From assembly GCA_905211615.1 (NCBI GenBank), contig CAJMBB010000134.1:1-5446 (forward strand): 5,446 nt of DNA, in the 5' to 3' direction. Under the pieces are notes generated by a model that saw nothing but the letters and a program-made list of their open reading frames with translations, made no database searches and was not told the origin of the DNA. This DNA comes from an uncultured Collinsella sp. (GTDB lineage Bacteria > Actinomycetota > Coriobacteriia > Coriobacteriales > Coriobacteriaceae). Below, in pieces: positions 1 to 5,434 of this stretch; within the stretch, counting starts at the first letter, position 1; each line of letters begins with the position of its first letter. Position numbers and translations under genes: made by a program.

Positions 1-57
1 CGCTGACGTTTGCTCGACCTGAGTGGGCCGATTTGGTTCGCATGCCGTCTTCACGGG

Positions 58-63
58 TATCAT
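58..63 (+). promoter_or_regulatory. Possible -10 box of the repressor gene
   Basis: TATCAT matches the -10 consensus TATAAT at five of six positions. It would place transcription start at about position 70, inside the operator at 66-79, which is a common layout for an autoregulated repressor. The -35 partner is weak: TTGGTT at 33-38 has a 19-base spacer and matches only three positions. No experimental support is available, so this is a tentative assignment. Confidence 0.3.
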
Positions 64-65
64 GG

Positions 66-79
66 TGAAAGCGATTTCA
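66..79 (+). promoter_or_regulatory. LacI-family operator O1, upstream of the repressor gene
   Basis: TGAAAGCGATTTCA is an imperfect palindrome centred on CG at 72/73: 12 of 14 positions are symmetric, failing only at the pair flanking the central CG. This is the usual form of LacI/GalR-family operators. Two sites of the same design lie before the permease gene (1162-1175 and 1188-1201), and all three fit TGAAAnCGwTTwCA. Its place just before the repressor's ribosome binding site suggests that the repressor controls its own gene. The pattern also resembles a CcpA cre site, and sequence alone cannot separate the two. Confidence 0.65.
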
Positions 80-94
80 ACGACGGGGGTTCTC

Positions 95-1075
95 GTGGTA
101 AAGATGAAAGATGTGGCCGAGCTGGCCGGCGTTTCGAGCGCCGCCGTCTCGCGCTACCTCAACGGTGGCTACATATCGACGGACAAGGCCGAGCGCATTA
201 AGAAGGCGATTGAGCTGACAGGATACGTGCGGTCCAGTCAGGCTCGCGCGCTGCGCACCGGTTCCACTAAGCTCATCGGCGTCATCGTACCTAAGATTAA
301 CTCGGAATCCGTAAGCCGCATTACCGCCGGTATTGGCCAGGTGCTCGGTCGCCGTGGCTACCAGATGCTGCTTGCCAATACCGATAATGCGGCCGATCGC
401 GAGCTCGAATACCTCGATTTATTCCAAAACCATCCGGTTGACGGCATTGTGCTGGTGGCAACCATGATCACCGACGAGCACCGTCGCGCGATTGACTCGT
501 GCCGTGTGCCCATTGTGCTGATCGGTCAACATGTCGAGGGCGCGGCGTGCGTGTATCACGACGATTACGAGGCCGCTTTTGAGCTGGGCCATGCGCTTGC
601 GGGTCGCGTGGACGGCAAGATCGCTTACATTGGGGTTACCGAGGAGGACCGCGCGGCTGGTTATGACCGCCGTCGCGGTTTTGAGGCCGGCTTGCGCGCC
701 GCGGGTAACCCGCTCGATGCCGCCTTGATTCGTCTGGGCTCGTTTACGCTCGACTCGGGCTATGGTGCGGCGCGTGAACTGCTTTCTGCCGCTCCCGATG
801 TTTCGTTTATCGCGTGCGCGACCGATACCATGGCGGCGGGCGCGCTTCGTGCCATCGATGAGGTTCGCGGCGTGGGCGAGGGCATGCATCGCGTAAGCGG
901 TTTTGGCGACAACGCGTTTTTGCGCGCGCTGACGGGCGGCATTCCCACCGTGCATTATGGCTACCTGACCAGTGGCGTCGAGGCGACCAATATGCTGATC
1001 AACACGCTCGATGGCGTGGAGGGGGAGAGCGGTCTAAAGACGCTCAAGCTCGGCCATCAGCTTATGAATGTCTAG
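95..1075 (+). CDS. scrR: LacI/GalR-family transcriptional repressor, probably of sucrose use
   Basis: This encodes a DNA-binding repressor of 326 residues, the usual size for the family. The N-terminal helix-turn-helix is clear at about residues 4-28 (MKDVAELAGVSS, then AAVSRYLNGGY), followed by a hinge segment ending in ALRTG. A periplasmic-binding-protein-like sensor domain fills the rest (GVIVPKI near its start, then YQMLLANTDN, DGIVLVAT, FGDN and the late YLTSGVEATNMLI). The start is a choice. GTG at 95 has GGGGG at 85-89 five bases upstream and begins just before the HTH. ATG at 104 is the next candidate (323 residues). ATG at 62 or 23 would add residues that the family lacks and would put the operator at 66-79 inside the gene. 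The gene lies directly upstream of a PTS permease and a GH32 hydrolase, and operators of one design occur before it and before the permease. Sucrose control is therefore likely, with sucrose-6-phosphate or a fructose phosphate as a plausible inducer (inference). No strong terminator follows the gene. Family assignment is firm; the ligand is inferred. Confidence 0.9.
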   Translation: MVKMKDVAELAGVSSAAVSRYLNGGYISTDKAERIKKAIELTGYVRSSQARALRTGSTKLIGVIVPKINSESVSRITAGIGQVLGRRGYQMLLANTDNAADRELEYLDLFQNHPVDGIVLVATMITDEHRRAIDSCRVPIVLIGQHVEGAACVYHDDYEAAFELGHALAGRVDGKIAYIGVTEEDRAAGYDRRRGFEAGLRAAGNPLDAALIRLGSFTLDSGYGAARELLSAAPDVSFIACATDTMAAGALRAIDEVRGVGEGMHRVSGFGDNAFLRALTGGIPTVHYGYLTSGVEATNMLINTLDGVEGESGLKTLKLGHQLMNV

Positions 1076-1124
1076 GCCTTGGACGTCTGCCTGCCTCTGA
1101 GTCGTCTGTTTTTGCCTTAAAACT

Positions 1125-1154
1125 ACCATTCGCCGGCCTATTCCTACCGTTCAC
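1125..1154 (+). promoter_or_regulatory. Pair of direct repeats, LytTR-like activator site (candidate)
   Basis: ACCATTCGC (1125-1133) and ACCGTTCAC (1146-1154) are direct repeats. With flanks, CTACCnTTCnCC matches at 10 of 12 positions (1123-1134 and 1144-1155). The start-to-start distance is 21 bp, two helical turns. LytTR-type regulators (AgrA and relatives) are known to bind two imperfect 9-bp direct repeats, roughly [TA][AC][CA]GTTN[AG][TG], separated by 12-13 bp. The second repeat fits at eight of nine positions and the first at seven. The pair lies just upstream of the two operators of the permease gene, where an activator would bind. No regulator gene of this type is in the window. Confidence 0.35.
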
Positions 1155-1161
1155 CCTAAAG

Positions 1162-1175
1162 TGAAAACGATTACA
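1162..1175 (+). promoter_or_regulatory. LacI-family operator O2, upstream of the permease gene
   Basis: TGAAAACGATTACA is an imperfect palindrome around CG at 1168/1169, with outer TG/CA, inner AA/TT and the centre symmetric (10 of 14 positions). It shares TGAAAnCGATT with the site upstream of the repressor gene. Together with the next site it probably binds the LacI-family repressor encoded at 95-1075. A CcpA-type cre reading is also possible. Confidence 0.65.
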
Positions 1176-1179
1176 GACA

Positions 1180-1185
1180 TATGAA
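1180..1185 (+). promoter_or_regulatory. Possible -10 box of the permease operon
   Basis: TATGAA matches TATAAT at four of six positions and lies between the two operators, so transcription would start inside the second operator. No good -35 is present at 17-19 bases upstream, which would suit a promoter that depends on an activator bound at 1125-1154. A competing reading is CTGAAA (1187-1192) with TATCAA (1209-1214), 16 bases apart. The exact promoter cannot be settled by eye; both readings put the operators over it. Confidence 0.25.
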
Positions 1186-1187
1186 AC

Positions 1188-1201
1188 TGAAATCGTTTAC
1201 A
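1188..1201 (+). promoter_or_regulatory. LacI-family operator O3, upstream of the permease gene
   Basis: TGAAATCGTTTACA is a palindrome around CG at 1194/1195. Its symmetry extends outward to 1186-1203 (ACTGAAATCGTTTACAGT), with only two mismatched pairs, which makes it the longest of the three sites. It fits the shared form TGAAAnCGwTTwCA. Its centre is 26 bp from that of O2. It lies about 57 bases before the permease start codon and overlaps every plausible promoter there. Confidence 0.7.
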
Positions 1202-1241
1202 GTGTAAGTATCAAAGATGGCCGGGTGTACATGCGCCCGTT

Positions 1242-1246
1242 GGAGG
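1242..1246 (+). promoter_or_regulatory. Ribosome binding site of the permease gene
   Basis: GGAGG lies 11 bases before ATG 1258, within a purine-rich run that continues to 1255 (AAAGGGAAG). It identifies ATG 1258 as the start rather than the in-frame starts at 1225 or 1231, which have no such site upstream. Confidence 0.75.
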
Positions 1247-1257
1247 AAAGGGAAGTC

Positions 1258-2658
1258 ATGGACTACCGTAAATCAGCCCAAGAGGTGCTCGACAACGTCG
1301 GAGGCGCCGGCAACGTTGTTTCGGCCGCACACTGCGCCACGCGTCTGCGCCTGGTGATTGCCGATAACGCCAAGGTCGACACGGAGGCCCTCGAGAATAT
1401 CGACGGCGCCAAGGGCGTCTTTGAGGCCCAAGGCCAGCTCCAGATTATTTTTGGCACTGGCACCGTCAACAAGGTCTACGAAGAGTTCATCGCGCTCAGC
1501 GGCGTCGAGGCTGCCACCAAGGCCGAGGTCAAGGAGGCCGCGGCGCAGCAGCAGAACATCTTTATGCGTGCCATTAAGGTGCTCGGCGACGTCTTTGTCC
1601 CCATCATCCCCGCCATCGTGGCTTCGGGCCTGCTGCTGGGCATTATGAGCGCCCTCAACTTTATGGCCTCCAACGGCTTTATCGCGCTCGACACCAATAA
1701 CTTTATCTACAAGATCGCCGACCTGGTCTCGGGCACGTCCTTTGGCATTCTGCAGATCCTGATCGGCTACTCCGCCGCCAAGGCCTTTGGCGCCAACCCG
1801 TACCTGGGTGCCGTCGTCGGAGGTGCGTTCATCAACTCCTCGCTGCAGAGCGCCTACACGGTTGCCTCCGAGGGCGTTCAGACCATGGTTACCGTCATCC
1901 CCGGCGTCTACAGCTTTGAGTGGGTCGGTTATCAGGGCCACGTGATCCCCATCGTCATCGCCTGCGCCATTCTGGCCTTCCTCGAGAAGCGTCTGCACAA
2001 GATCGTTCCCGAGATGTTTGACCTCTTTGTGACTCCGCTCGTCTCCGTGTTCGTGACCGTGCTCGTGACGCTCGTTGCCGTCGGCCCCATCTTTGTCTGG
2101 GCCGAGAACGCCATCCTCGGCCTGATCCAGGCTCTGCTGACCCTGCCCTTCGGCATCGGTTCCTTTATCGTCGGTCTGTTCTATGCCCCCACGGTCGTTA
2201 CCGGTATCCACCAGATGTACACCGCTATCGATCTGGGCCAGCTCGCCCAGTACGGCGTGACCTACTGGCTGCCCATCGCCAGCGCTGCAAACATCGCCCA
2301 GGGTGGCGCAGCGCTTGCCGTTGCCTTTAAGACCCGCGATGCCAAGATTAAGGGCCTGGCGCTTCCTTCGGCTCTGTCCGCCTTCATGGGTATTACCGAG
2401 CCTGCCATCTTCGGCGTGAACCTGCGTTTCTTTAAGCCCTTCATCGCCGGCTGCATCGGCGGCGGTTGCGGTGCCCTGGTCTGCGCGCTCACCTCGCTTG
2501 CCGCTTCCGGCACCGGCGTTACCGGCATCTTCGGTATCCTGCTGTGCCTGGCCCAGCCCGTGCAGTACGCGATCATGTTCGCGGTCGCCGCGCTGGTTTC
2601 CTTTGGCGTCTCGTTTGTCCTGTACAAGGACGAGCCCAAGGCTTCCGAGCAGGCCTAA
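1258..2658 (+). CDS. scrA: Sucrose-family PTS permease, EIIBC component
   Basis: This 466-residue membrane protein imports a disaccharide, most likely sucrose, and phosphorylates it on entry at the expense of phosphoenolpyruvate. The EIIB domain occupies about residues 1-80 with the phosphorylated cysteine at Cys26 in AAHCATRLRLV. An Ala/Glu/Gln-rich linker (about 85-100) leads to the EIIC domain (about 105-455), which has many hydrophobic segments. Recognisable EIIC motifs are GHVIPIV, TGIHQMYTAID (His318) and GITEPAIFGVNLRF (GITEP at 378-382). No EIIA domain follows: the protein ends soon after the last membrane segment in a charged tail (YKDEPKASEQA). EIIA must therefore be supplied by another protein, as for ScrA and SacP-type permeases. 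The start at ATG 1258 follows from the GGAGG site. The gene uses strongly biased codons, more so than its neighbours, which suggests high expression. Sucrose specificity rests mainly on the GH32 gene 106 bases downstream; trehalose EIIBC proteins are close relatives and are the main alternative. Confidence 0.92.
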   Translation: MDYRKSAQEVLDNVGGAGNVVSAAHCATRLRLVIADNAKVDTEALENIDGAKGVFEAQGQLQIIFGTGTVNKVYEEFIALSGVEAATKAEVKEAAAQQQNIFMRAIKVLGDVFVPIIPAIVASGLLLGIMSALNFMASNGFIALDTNNFIYKIADLVSGTSFGILQILIGYSAAKAFGANPYLGAVVGGAFINSSLQSAYTVASEGVQTMVTVIPGVYSFEWVGYQGHVIPIVIACAILAFLEKRLHKIVPEMFDLFVTPLVSVFVTVLVTLVAVGPIFVWAENAILGLIQALLTLPFGIGSFIVGLFYAPTVVTGIHQMYTAIDLGQLAQYGVTYWLPIASAANIAQGGAALAVAFKTRDAKIKGLALPSALSAFMGITEPAIFGVNLRFFKPFIAGCIGGGCGALVCALTSLAASGTGVTGIFGILLCLAQPVQYAIMFAVAALVSFGVSFVLYKDEPKASEQA

Positions 2659-2677
2659 GAGCTTTTGATTGAGGGGT

Positions 2678-2706
2678 GCCCGCGGGTTGTATGCTCGCGG
2701 GCGTTT
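2678..2706 (+). terminator. Hairpin between permease and hydrolase genes (weak terminator or processing element)
   Basis: GCCCGCG (2678-2684) pairs perfectly with CGCGGGC (2696-2702) over an 11-base loop, followed by GTTT. The stem is GC-rich and begins 20 bases after the permease stop codon. The T tract is short, so read-through into the hydrolase gene is expected. It may lower hydrolase expression relative to the permease or protect the 3' end of the permease message. Confidence 0.5.
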
Positions 2707-2715
2707 CCCGTATCC

Positions 2716-2734
2716 GGTGCCGATCTCTGGCGCC
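2716..2734 (+). other. Second small hairpin in the permease-hydrolase gap
   Basis: GGTGCC (2716-2721) and GGCGCC (2729-2734) form a six-pair stem with one G-T wobble and a seven-base loop, followed by TTGTTACTTT. It comes 14 bases after the first hairpin and ends 30 bases before the hydrolase start. It could be part of a tandem weak terminator or a leader structure of the hydrolase; it could also be chance in GC-rich DNA. Confidence 0.35.
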
Positions 2735-2764
2735 TTGTTACTTTCGATCCGTTAGGACTTTGAT

Positions 2765-4306
2765 ATGTCTAATGCACTTGGTCGAGACCTTGCAAAGCTG
2801 GTTGCCGCTGTTGACGCTGCCGCCTCTGAGTGCGGTCATGGCGCGTATGGTCAGCACTTCCATATTATGCCGCCCGCGGGTTGGCTCAACGACCCCAACG
2901 GTCTTTGCCAAGCAGGCGGCGTGTTCCACGCTTATTTTCAATATGCGCCGTTTGATGTCGAGGGTGGCGTTAAGGCCTGGGGTCATGCGACGAGCCGCGA
3001 CCTTATGACGTGGGACTACGTTGGCGCCCCATTGCTGCCCGACGAGCCGTTCGATTGCCATGGCGTGTATTCGGGCTCCGCGCTTGCCGAGGACGGTCGC
3101 ATTCGCGTGCTTTATACGGGCAACGTTAAGCTTTCCGATTCGGACGGGACGTACGACTACGTCAATACCGGCCGCCGCGCTGATACCGTCTATGTGGAGA
3201 GCGTTGATGGCCTTGCCGGTCGGGAGTTCAGCCAAAAGCGTGTGGTGCTGGCCTCCGAGGATTATCCCGAGGATTTGACCTGCCATGTGCGTGATCCCAA
3301 GGTGTGGCGTGACGCGGACGGGCGTTATCACATGGTGCTGGGCGCGCGTCGTCGCGTGGACGGGCCGCATGTCGATAGCCGTTTTTGTGAGATGCACGGC
3401 GAGGGTGCCGGGCGCGATGTGGGTGAGATCCTGGTATACGGCTCGGCTGACATGTTTAGCTGGCAGCTCGAGAGCCGTGTGTCTACGCCCGAGCGCTTTG
3501 GCTTTATGTGGGAGTGCCCGGGGTATCTGGAGCTTGAGGCGGATGGCGCCGTACCGGCGAAGTTCCTTTCCTTTTCTCCCCAGGGGCTCGAGGGCGGTCG
3601 TTGGGACCGCGGCAACGTATACGCTGCTGGCTACATGCCTGTATCGGGCGACATCACTGGTGGCAAGGACGCTTATGAGCTTGGCGAGTTCCGCCTGTGG
3701 GACGCTGGTTTTGACTTCTATGCTCCGCAGGAGTTCACGGCCGAGGACGGTCGCCATATTCTAATCGGCTGGATGGGCATGCCTGATGAGCCGACCTATG
3801 GCAACGCGCCTACCGTGGCGTGCGGCTGGCAGCACTGCATGACGGTGCCGCGTGAGCTTACAGCCGGTGCCGACGGCGTGGTGCTGCAGCAGCCGGCTCG
3901 CGAGATCGAGCACCATTATGCCTCGGTGCGCGTGGGGGAGGGCTCGTTGGAGGTTGACGGCGATACCTGCTTTGACGTTGTTGCCAACGGTGTCGATGGC
4001 GCATTTACCGCGATGGTTGATGGCGAGCTGAAGCTGGAGTTTATGCCCGCCGAGGGCGAACTGCCCTCGCGCTTTGAGATGCGATTTACCGATGAGGGTT
4101 GCGCTTCTGCCGGCTGTGGTCGTACCGTGCGCTGGGAGCCCGTCGACGAGGTGCGCAACGTGCGCATTGTCGGCGATGTCTCGTCGGTCGAGGTGTTTGT
4201 GAACGATGGCGCGCTCGTGTTCTCGACGCGCATCTATCCCGAGTCCTATGGCGTGACCGTTGACGCTCCGGGTGCGAGCGTGAACTATCACACGCTCATC
4301 ATCTAG
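2765..4306 (+). CDS. scrB: Sucrose-6-phosphate hydrolase (GH32 beta-fructofuranosidase)
   Basis: This 513-residue cytoplasmic enzyme is expected to hydrolyse sucrose-6-phosphate, made by the permease encoded upstream, to glucose-6-phosphate and fructose. All three GH32 signature motifs are present: WLNDPNG at residues 40-46 with the nucleophile Asp43; RDP at 176-178 with the transition-state-stabilising Asp177; and WECPGY starting at 249, with the acid/base Glu250. FYAPQEF and GWMGMPDEPTYG are further family hallmarks near the end of the five-bladed propeller. The last 140 or so residues form the usual C-terminal beta-sandwich. There is no signal peptide, which fits an intracellular phosphosugar hydrolase rather than a secreted invertase. 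ATG 2765 has AGGA at 2754-2757, seven bases upstream. The length is slightly above the usual 480-500. The gene follows the permease by 106 bases and probably shares its transcript, modulated by the hairpins between them. A fructo-oligosaccharide hydrolase is the main alternative; the PTS neighbour argues for sucrose-6-phosphate. Confidence 0.93.
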   Translation: MSNALGRDLAKLVAAVDAAASECGHGAYGQHFHIMPPAGWLNDPNGLCQAGGVFHAYFQYAPFDVEGGVKAWGHATSRDLMTWDYVGAPLLPDEPFDCHGVYSGSALAEDGRIRVLYTGNVKLSDSDGTYDYVNTGRRADTVYVESVDGLAGREFSQKRVVLASEDYPEDLTCHVRDPKVWRDADGRYHMVLGARRRVDGPHVDSRFCEMHGEGAGRDVGEILVYGSADMFSWQLESRVSTPERFGFMWECPGYLELEADGAVPAKFLSFSPQGLEGGRWDRGNVYAAGYMPVSGDITGGKDAYELGEFRLWDAGFDFYAPQEFTAEDGRHILIGWMGMPDEPTYGNAPTVACGWQHCMTVPRELTAGADGVVLQQPAREIEHHYASVRVGEGSLEVDGDTCFDVVANGVDGAFTAMVDGELKLEFMPAEGELPSRFEMRFTDEGCASAGCGRTVRWEPVDEVRNVRIVGDVSSVEVFVNDGALVFSTRIYPESYGVTVDAPGASVNYHTLII

Positions 4307-4328
4307 GCGATTCGTCGCATATCGGCGC

Positions 4329-4334
4329 TATACT
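4329..4334 (+). promoter_or_regulatory. Possible -10 box upstream of the PLP-fold gene
   Basis: TATACT matches TATAAT at five of six positions and lies in the gap after the hydrolase gene. Transcription would start near 4341, only a few bases before the terminator hairpin at 4345. No convincing -35 is visible (GGCGAT at 4306-4311 at the 17-base spacing). It may be the promoter of the gene at 4403 or a chance match. Confidence 0.3.
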
Positions 4335-4344
4335 GCAGCCGTTG

Positions 4345-4380
4345 CCCACGATGCGGGGAACACCCGCATCGTGGGTTTTT
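4345..4380 (+). terminator. Strong intrinsic terminator after the sucrose operon
   Basis: CCCACGATGCGGG (4345-4357) pairs perfectly over 13 bases with CCCGCATCGTGGG (4363-4375) around the loop GAACA, followed directly by five T (4376-4380). This is a textbook Rho-independent terminator, 38 bases after the hydrolase stop codon. It should separate the sucrose operon from the next gene. The next gene's ribosome binding site starts only eight bases after the T tract, so that gene's promoter must either lie upstream of the terminator or be very compressed. Confidence 0.93.
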
Positions 4381-4387
4381 GCTTATG

Positions 4388-4393
4388 AAGGGA
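4388..4393 (+). promoter_or_regulatory. Ribosome binding site that sets the GTG start of the last gene
   Basis: AAGGGA lies nine bases before GTG 4403. The upstream in-frame candidates, TTG 4379 and ATG 4385, fall in or next to the terminator T tract and have no purine-rich site before them, so GTG 4403 is the better start. Confidence 0.55.
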
Positions 4394-4402
4394 CGGTGCC
4401 GT

Positions 4403-5434
4403 GTGGACGTGCAACAGCTAGAAGAGGCCTGGGCTGCAAGGGCCGGCGCGCGCGAGGCGTGGTTGCTTGCGGCCTCGCATTCGCCAGCAGCGCTGTCGCA
4501 GCTGGGGATTGTGCGTCCCTGCGACCGCCTGGTTGCGTTTGCCGATGACTTTACCGAAGCGTTTGCGCGCGGCTTTGATGGCTGCGATGTCGCGCTGGTG
4601 GGCTCGCCGTCCGCCGAGGCGTTTGCCGCTGCGTCCGAGGGCTTTGATGCTTCGTTTGATGCCGAGGGGCCGCACCTGTGGTGGTTTGTCAACTCCATCG
4701 GCGGGTTTGGTCTGCGTGTGCCCGACCTTCGCGCTCTTGGCCGCGCGGCTCGTGAGGCCCGCGCGCTGCTGGTTGTGGACAACACCGTGGCATCGGCTTT
4801 TGGCTGCGATCCGCTGCGGTTGGGTGCTGCGCTGTCGCTCGAGGCGCTCGATCGCGTGTGCGCCGGCAAAGCTCCGCGCAAGCTCGTTGCCGCTTCGGTG
4901 GCGCGCTCGCAACTCAAGCGCCATCGTGTGGATGCCGCGGCTGAGTGCGTGCATGCCCTGCTTGAGGGCTGTGGCTTGGCCAAGCTTGATTTGCCTGCTG
5001 ACGAGGCCGCTGTGCTGGAGCGCGGGTTGCCCTCGCTCGACGCCCGCATGCAGGCGCACTTCGACCGCGCACGTGCGCTGGCCGAGTATCTGGGCGCCAA
5101 CGAGGTGGTGCGCAACGTGCGCTATCCCGGACTGAGCTCGCATCCCGACCATGCTGTTGCAACGGGAATCCTCGAGCATGGCTTTGGCCCGGCAGTTGAA
5201 TTCGACCTTATCGAGCGTAGTGCAGATGATCTTTTCGATGTTTTGCCGGGGGAGTTCCGCACATCGCCCGCCGGCGGCGCAACGACGCGCCTTTCGGCCC
5301 CACGCGGCAAGCAGGGGAGCACCGTCCACCTCTTCGCCGGCACCGACGACCCCCTGGTCGTAGCGTCCGCCCTAGACAACGCCCTTCGTAAATTAGGAGG
5401 CTTCGGTAGTTTGTGTGACAAGGGGCTAGCCTAG
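4403..5434 (+). CDS. Divergent Cys/Met-metabolism PLP-fold protein lacking the usual lysine motif
   Basis: This 343-residue protein resembles the cystathionine gamma-synthase/beta-lyase family (type I PLP fold). Two segments support this: LLVVDNT (Asp126, the residue that contacts the PLP ring nitrogen in the family) and the stretch LPSLDARMQAHFDRARALAE through to VRYPGLSSHPDH (Tyr241 in YPGL) and GFGPAVEFDL. Several hallmarks are absent by eye. The phosphate-binding SGMAA-like turn reads SHSPAA. The ETPxNP segment reads VNSIGG. The SATKY segment that carries the Schiff-base lysine reads GAALSLEALDRVCAGK, with lysines only at 156 and 160, several residues late. The late RxSxGxE segment with the substrate-carboxylate arginine reads VHLFAGTDD (His309). 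The protein is also shorter than the usual 380-400 residues, mostly at the N terminus. It may be an altered enzyme, a non-PLP relative or a decaying copy, although the frame is open throughout. It lies after a strong terminator and has no evident link to sucrose use. Coding is likely; the reaction is unknown. Confidence 0.75.
   Translation: MDVQQLEEAWAARAGAREAWLLAASHSPAALSQLGIVRPCDRLVAFADDFTEAFARGFDGCDVALVGSPSAEAFAAASEGFDASFDAEGPHLWWFVNSIGGFGLRVPDLRALGRAAREARALLVVDNTVASAFGCDPLRLGAALSLEALDRVCAGKAPRKLVAASVARSQLKRHRVDAAAECVHALLEGCGLAKLDLPADEAAVLERGLPSLDARMQAHFDRARALAEYLGANEVVRNVRYPGLSSHPDHAVATGILEHGFGPAVEFDLIERSADDLFDVLPGEFRTSPAGGATTRLSAPRGKQGSTVHLFAGTDDPLVVASALDNALRKLGGFGSLCDKGLA

Noticed and set aside
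1082..1113. Possible terminator after the repressor gene (GACG and CGTC followed by TTTTT)
   Set aside because: The stem is only four base pairs with a 17-base loop, and the T run does not follow it directly, so it is too weak to call.
1273..2211. Open frame of 312 codons on the minus strand opposite the permease gene
   Set aside because: The product is a Gly/Asp/His-rich low-complexity sequence produced by the codon bias of the permease gene on the other strand.
2735..2764. Possible promoter directly before the hydrolase gene (TTGTTA and TTTGAT, 18-base spacer)
   Set aside because: Each box matches only four of six positions, and transcription would start inside the coding region.
2738..3757. 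Long open frame of 339 codons on the minus strand opposite the hydrolase gene
   Set aside because: It lies entirely antisense to a gene with all GH32 catalytic motifs, its product shows no recognisable domain, and long antisense open frames are common in high-GC DNA.
4303..5329. Two overlapping minus-strand open frames (270 and 303 codons) opposite the last gene
   Set aside because: They give Ser/Ala/Arg-rich products without domains. The plus-strand frame has family resemblance (VVDNT, YPGL) and a ribosome binding site.
5395..5400. AGGAGG near the end of the last gene as a ribosome binding site for a further gene
   Set aside because: No start codon with an open frame follows at a suitable distance within the window; it encodes Leu-Gly-Gly in the frame of the last gene.
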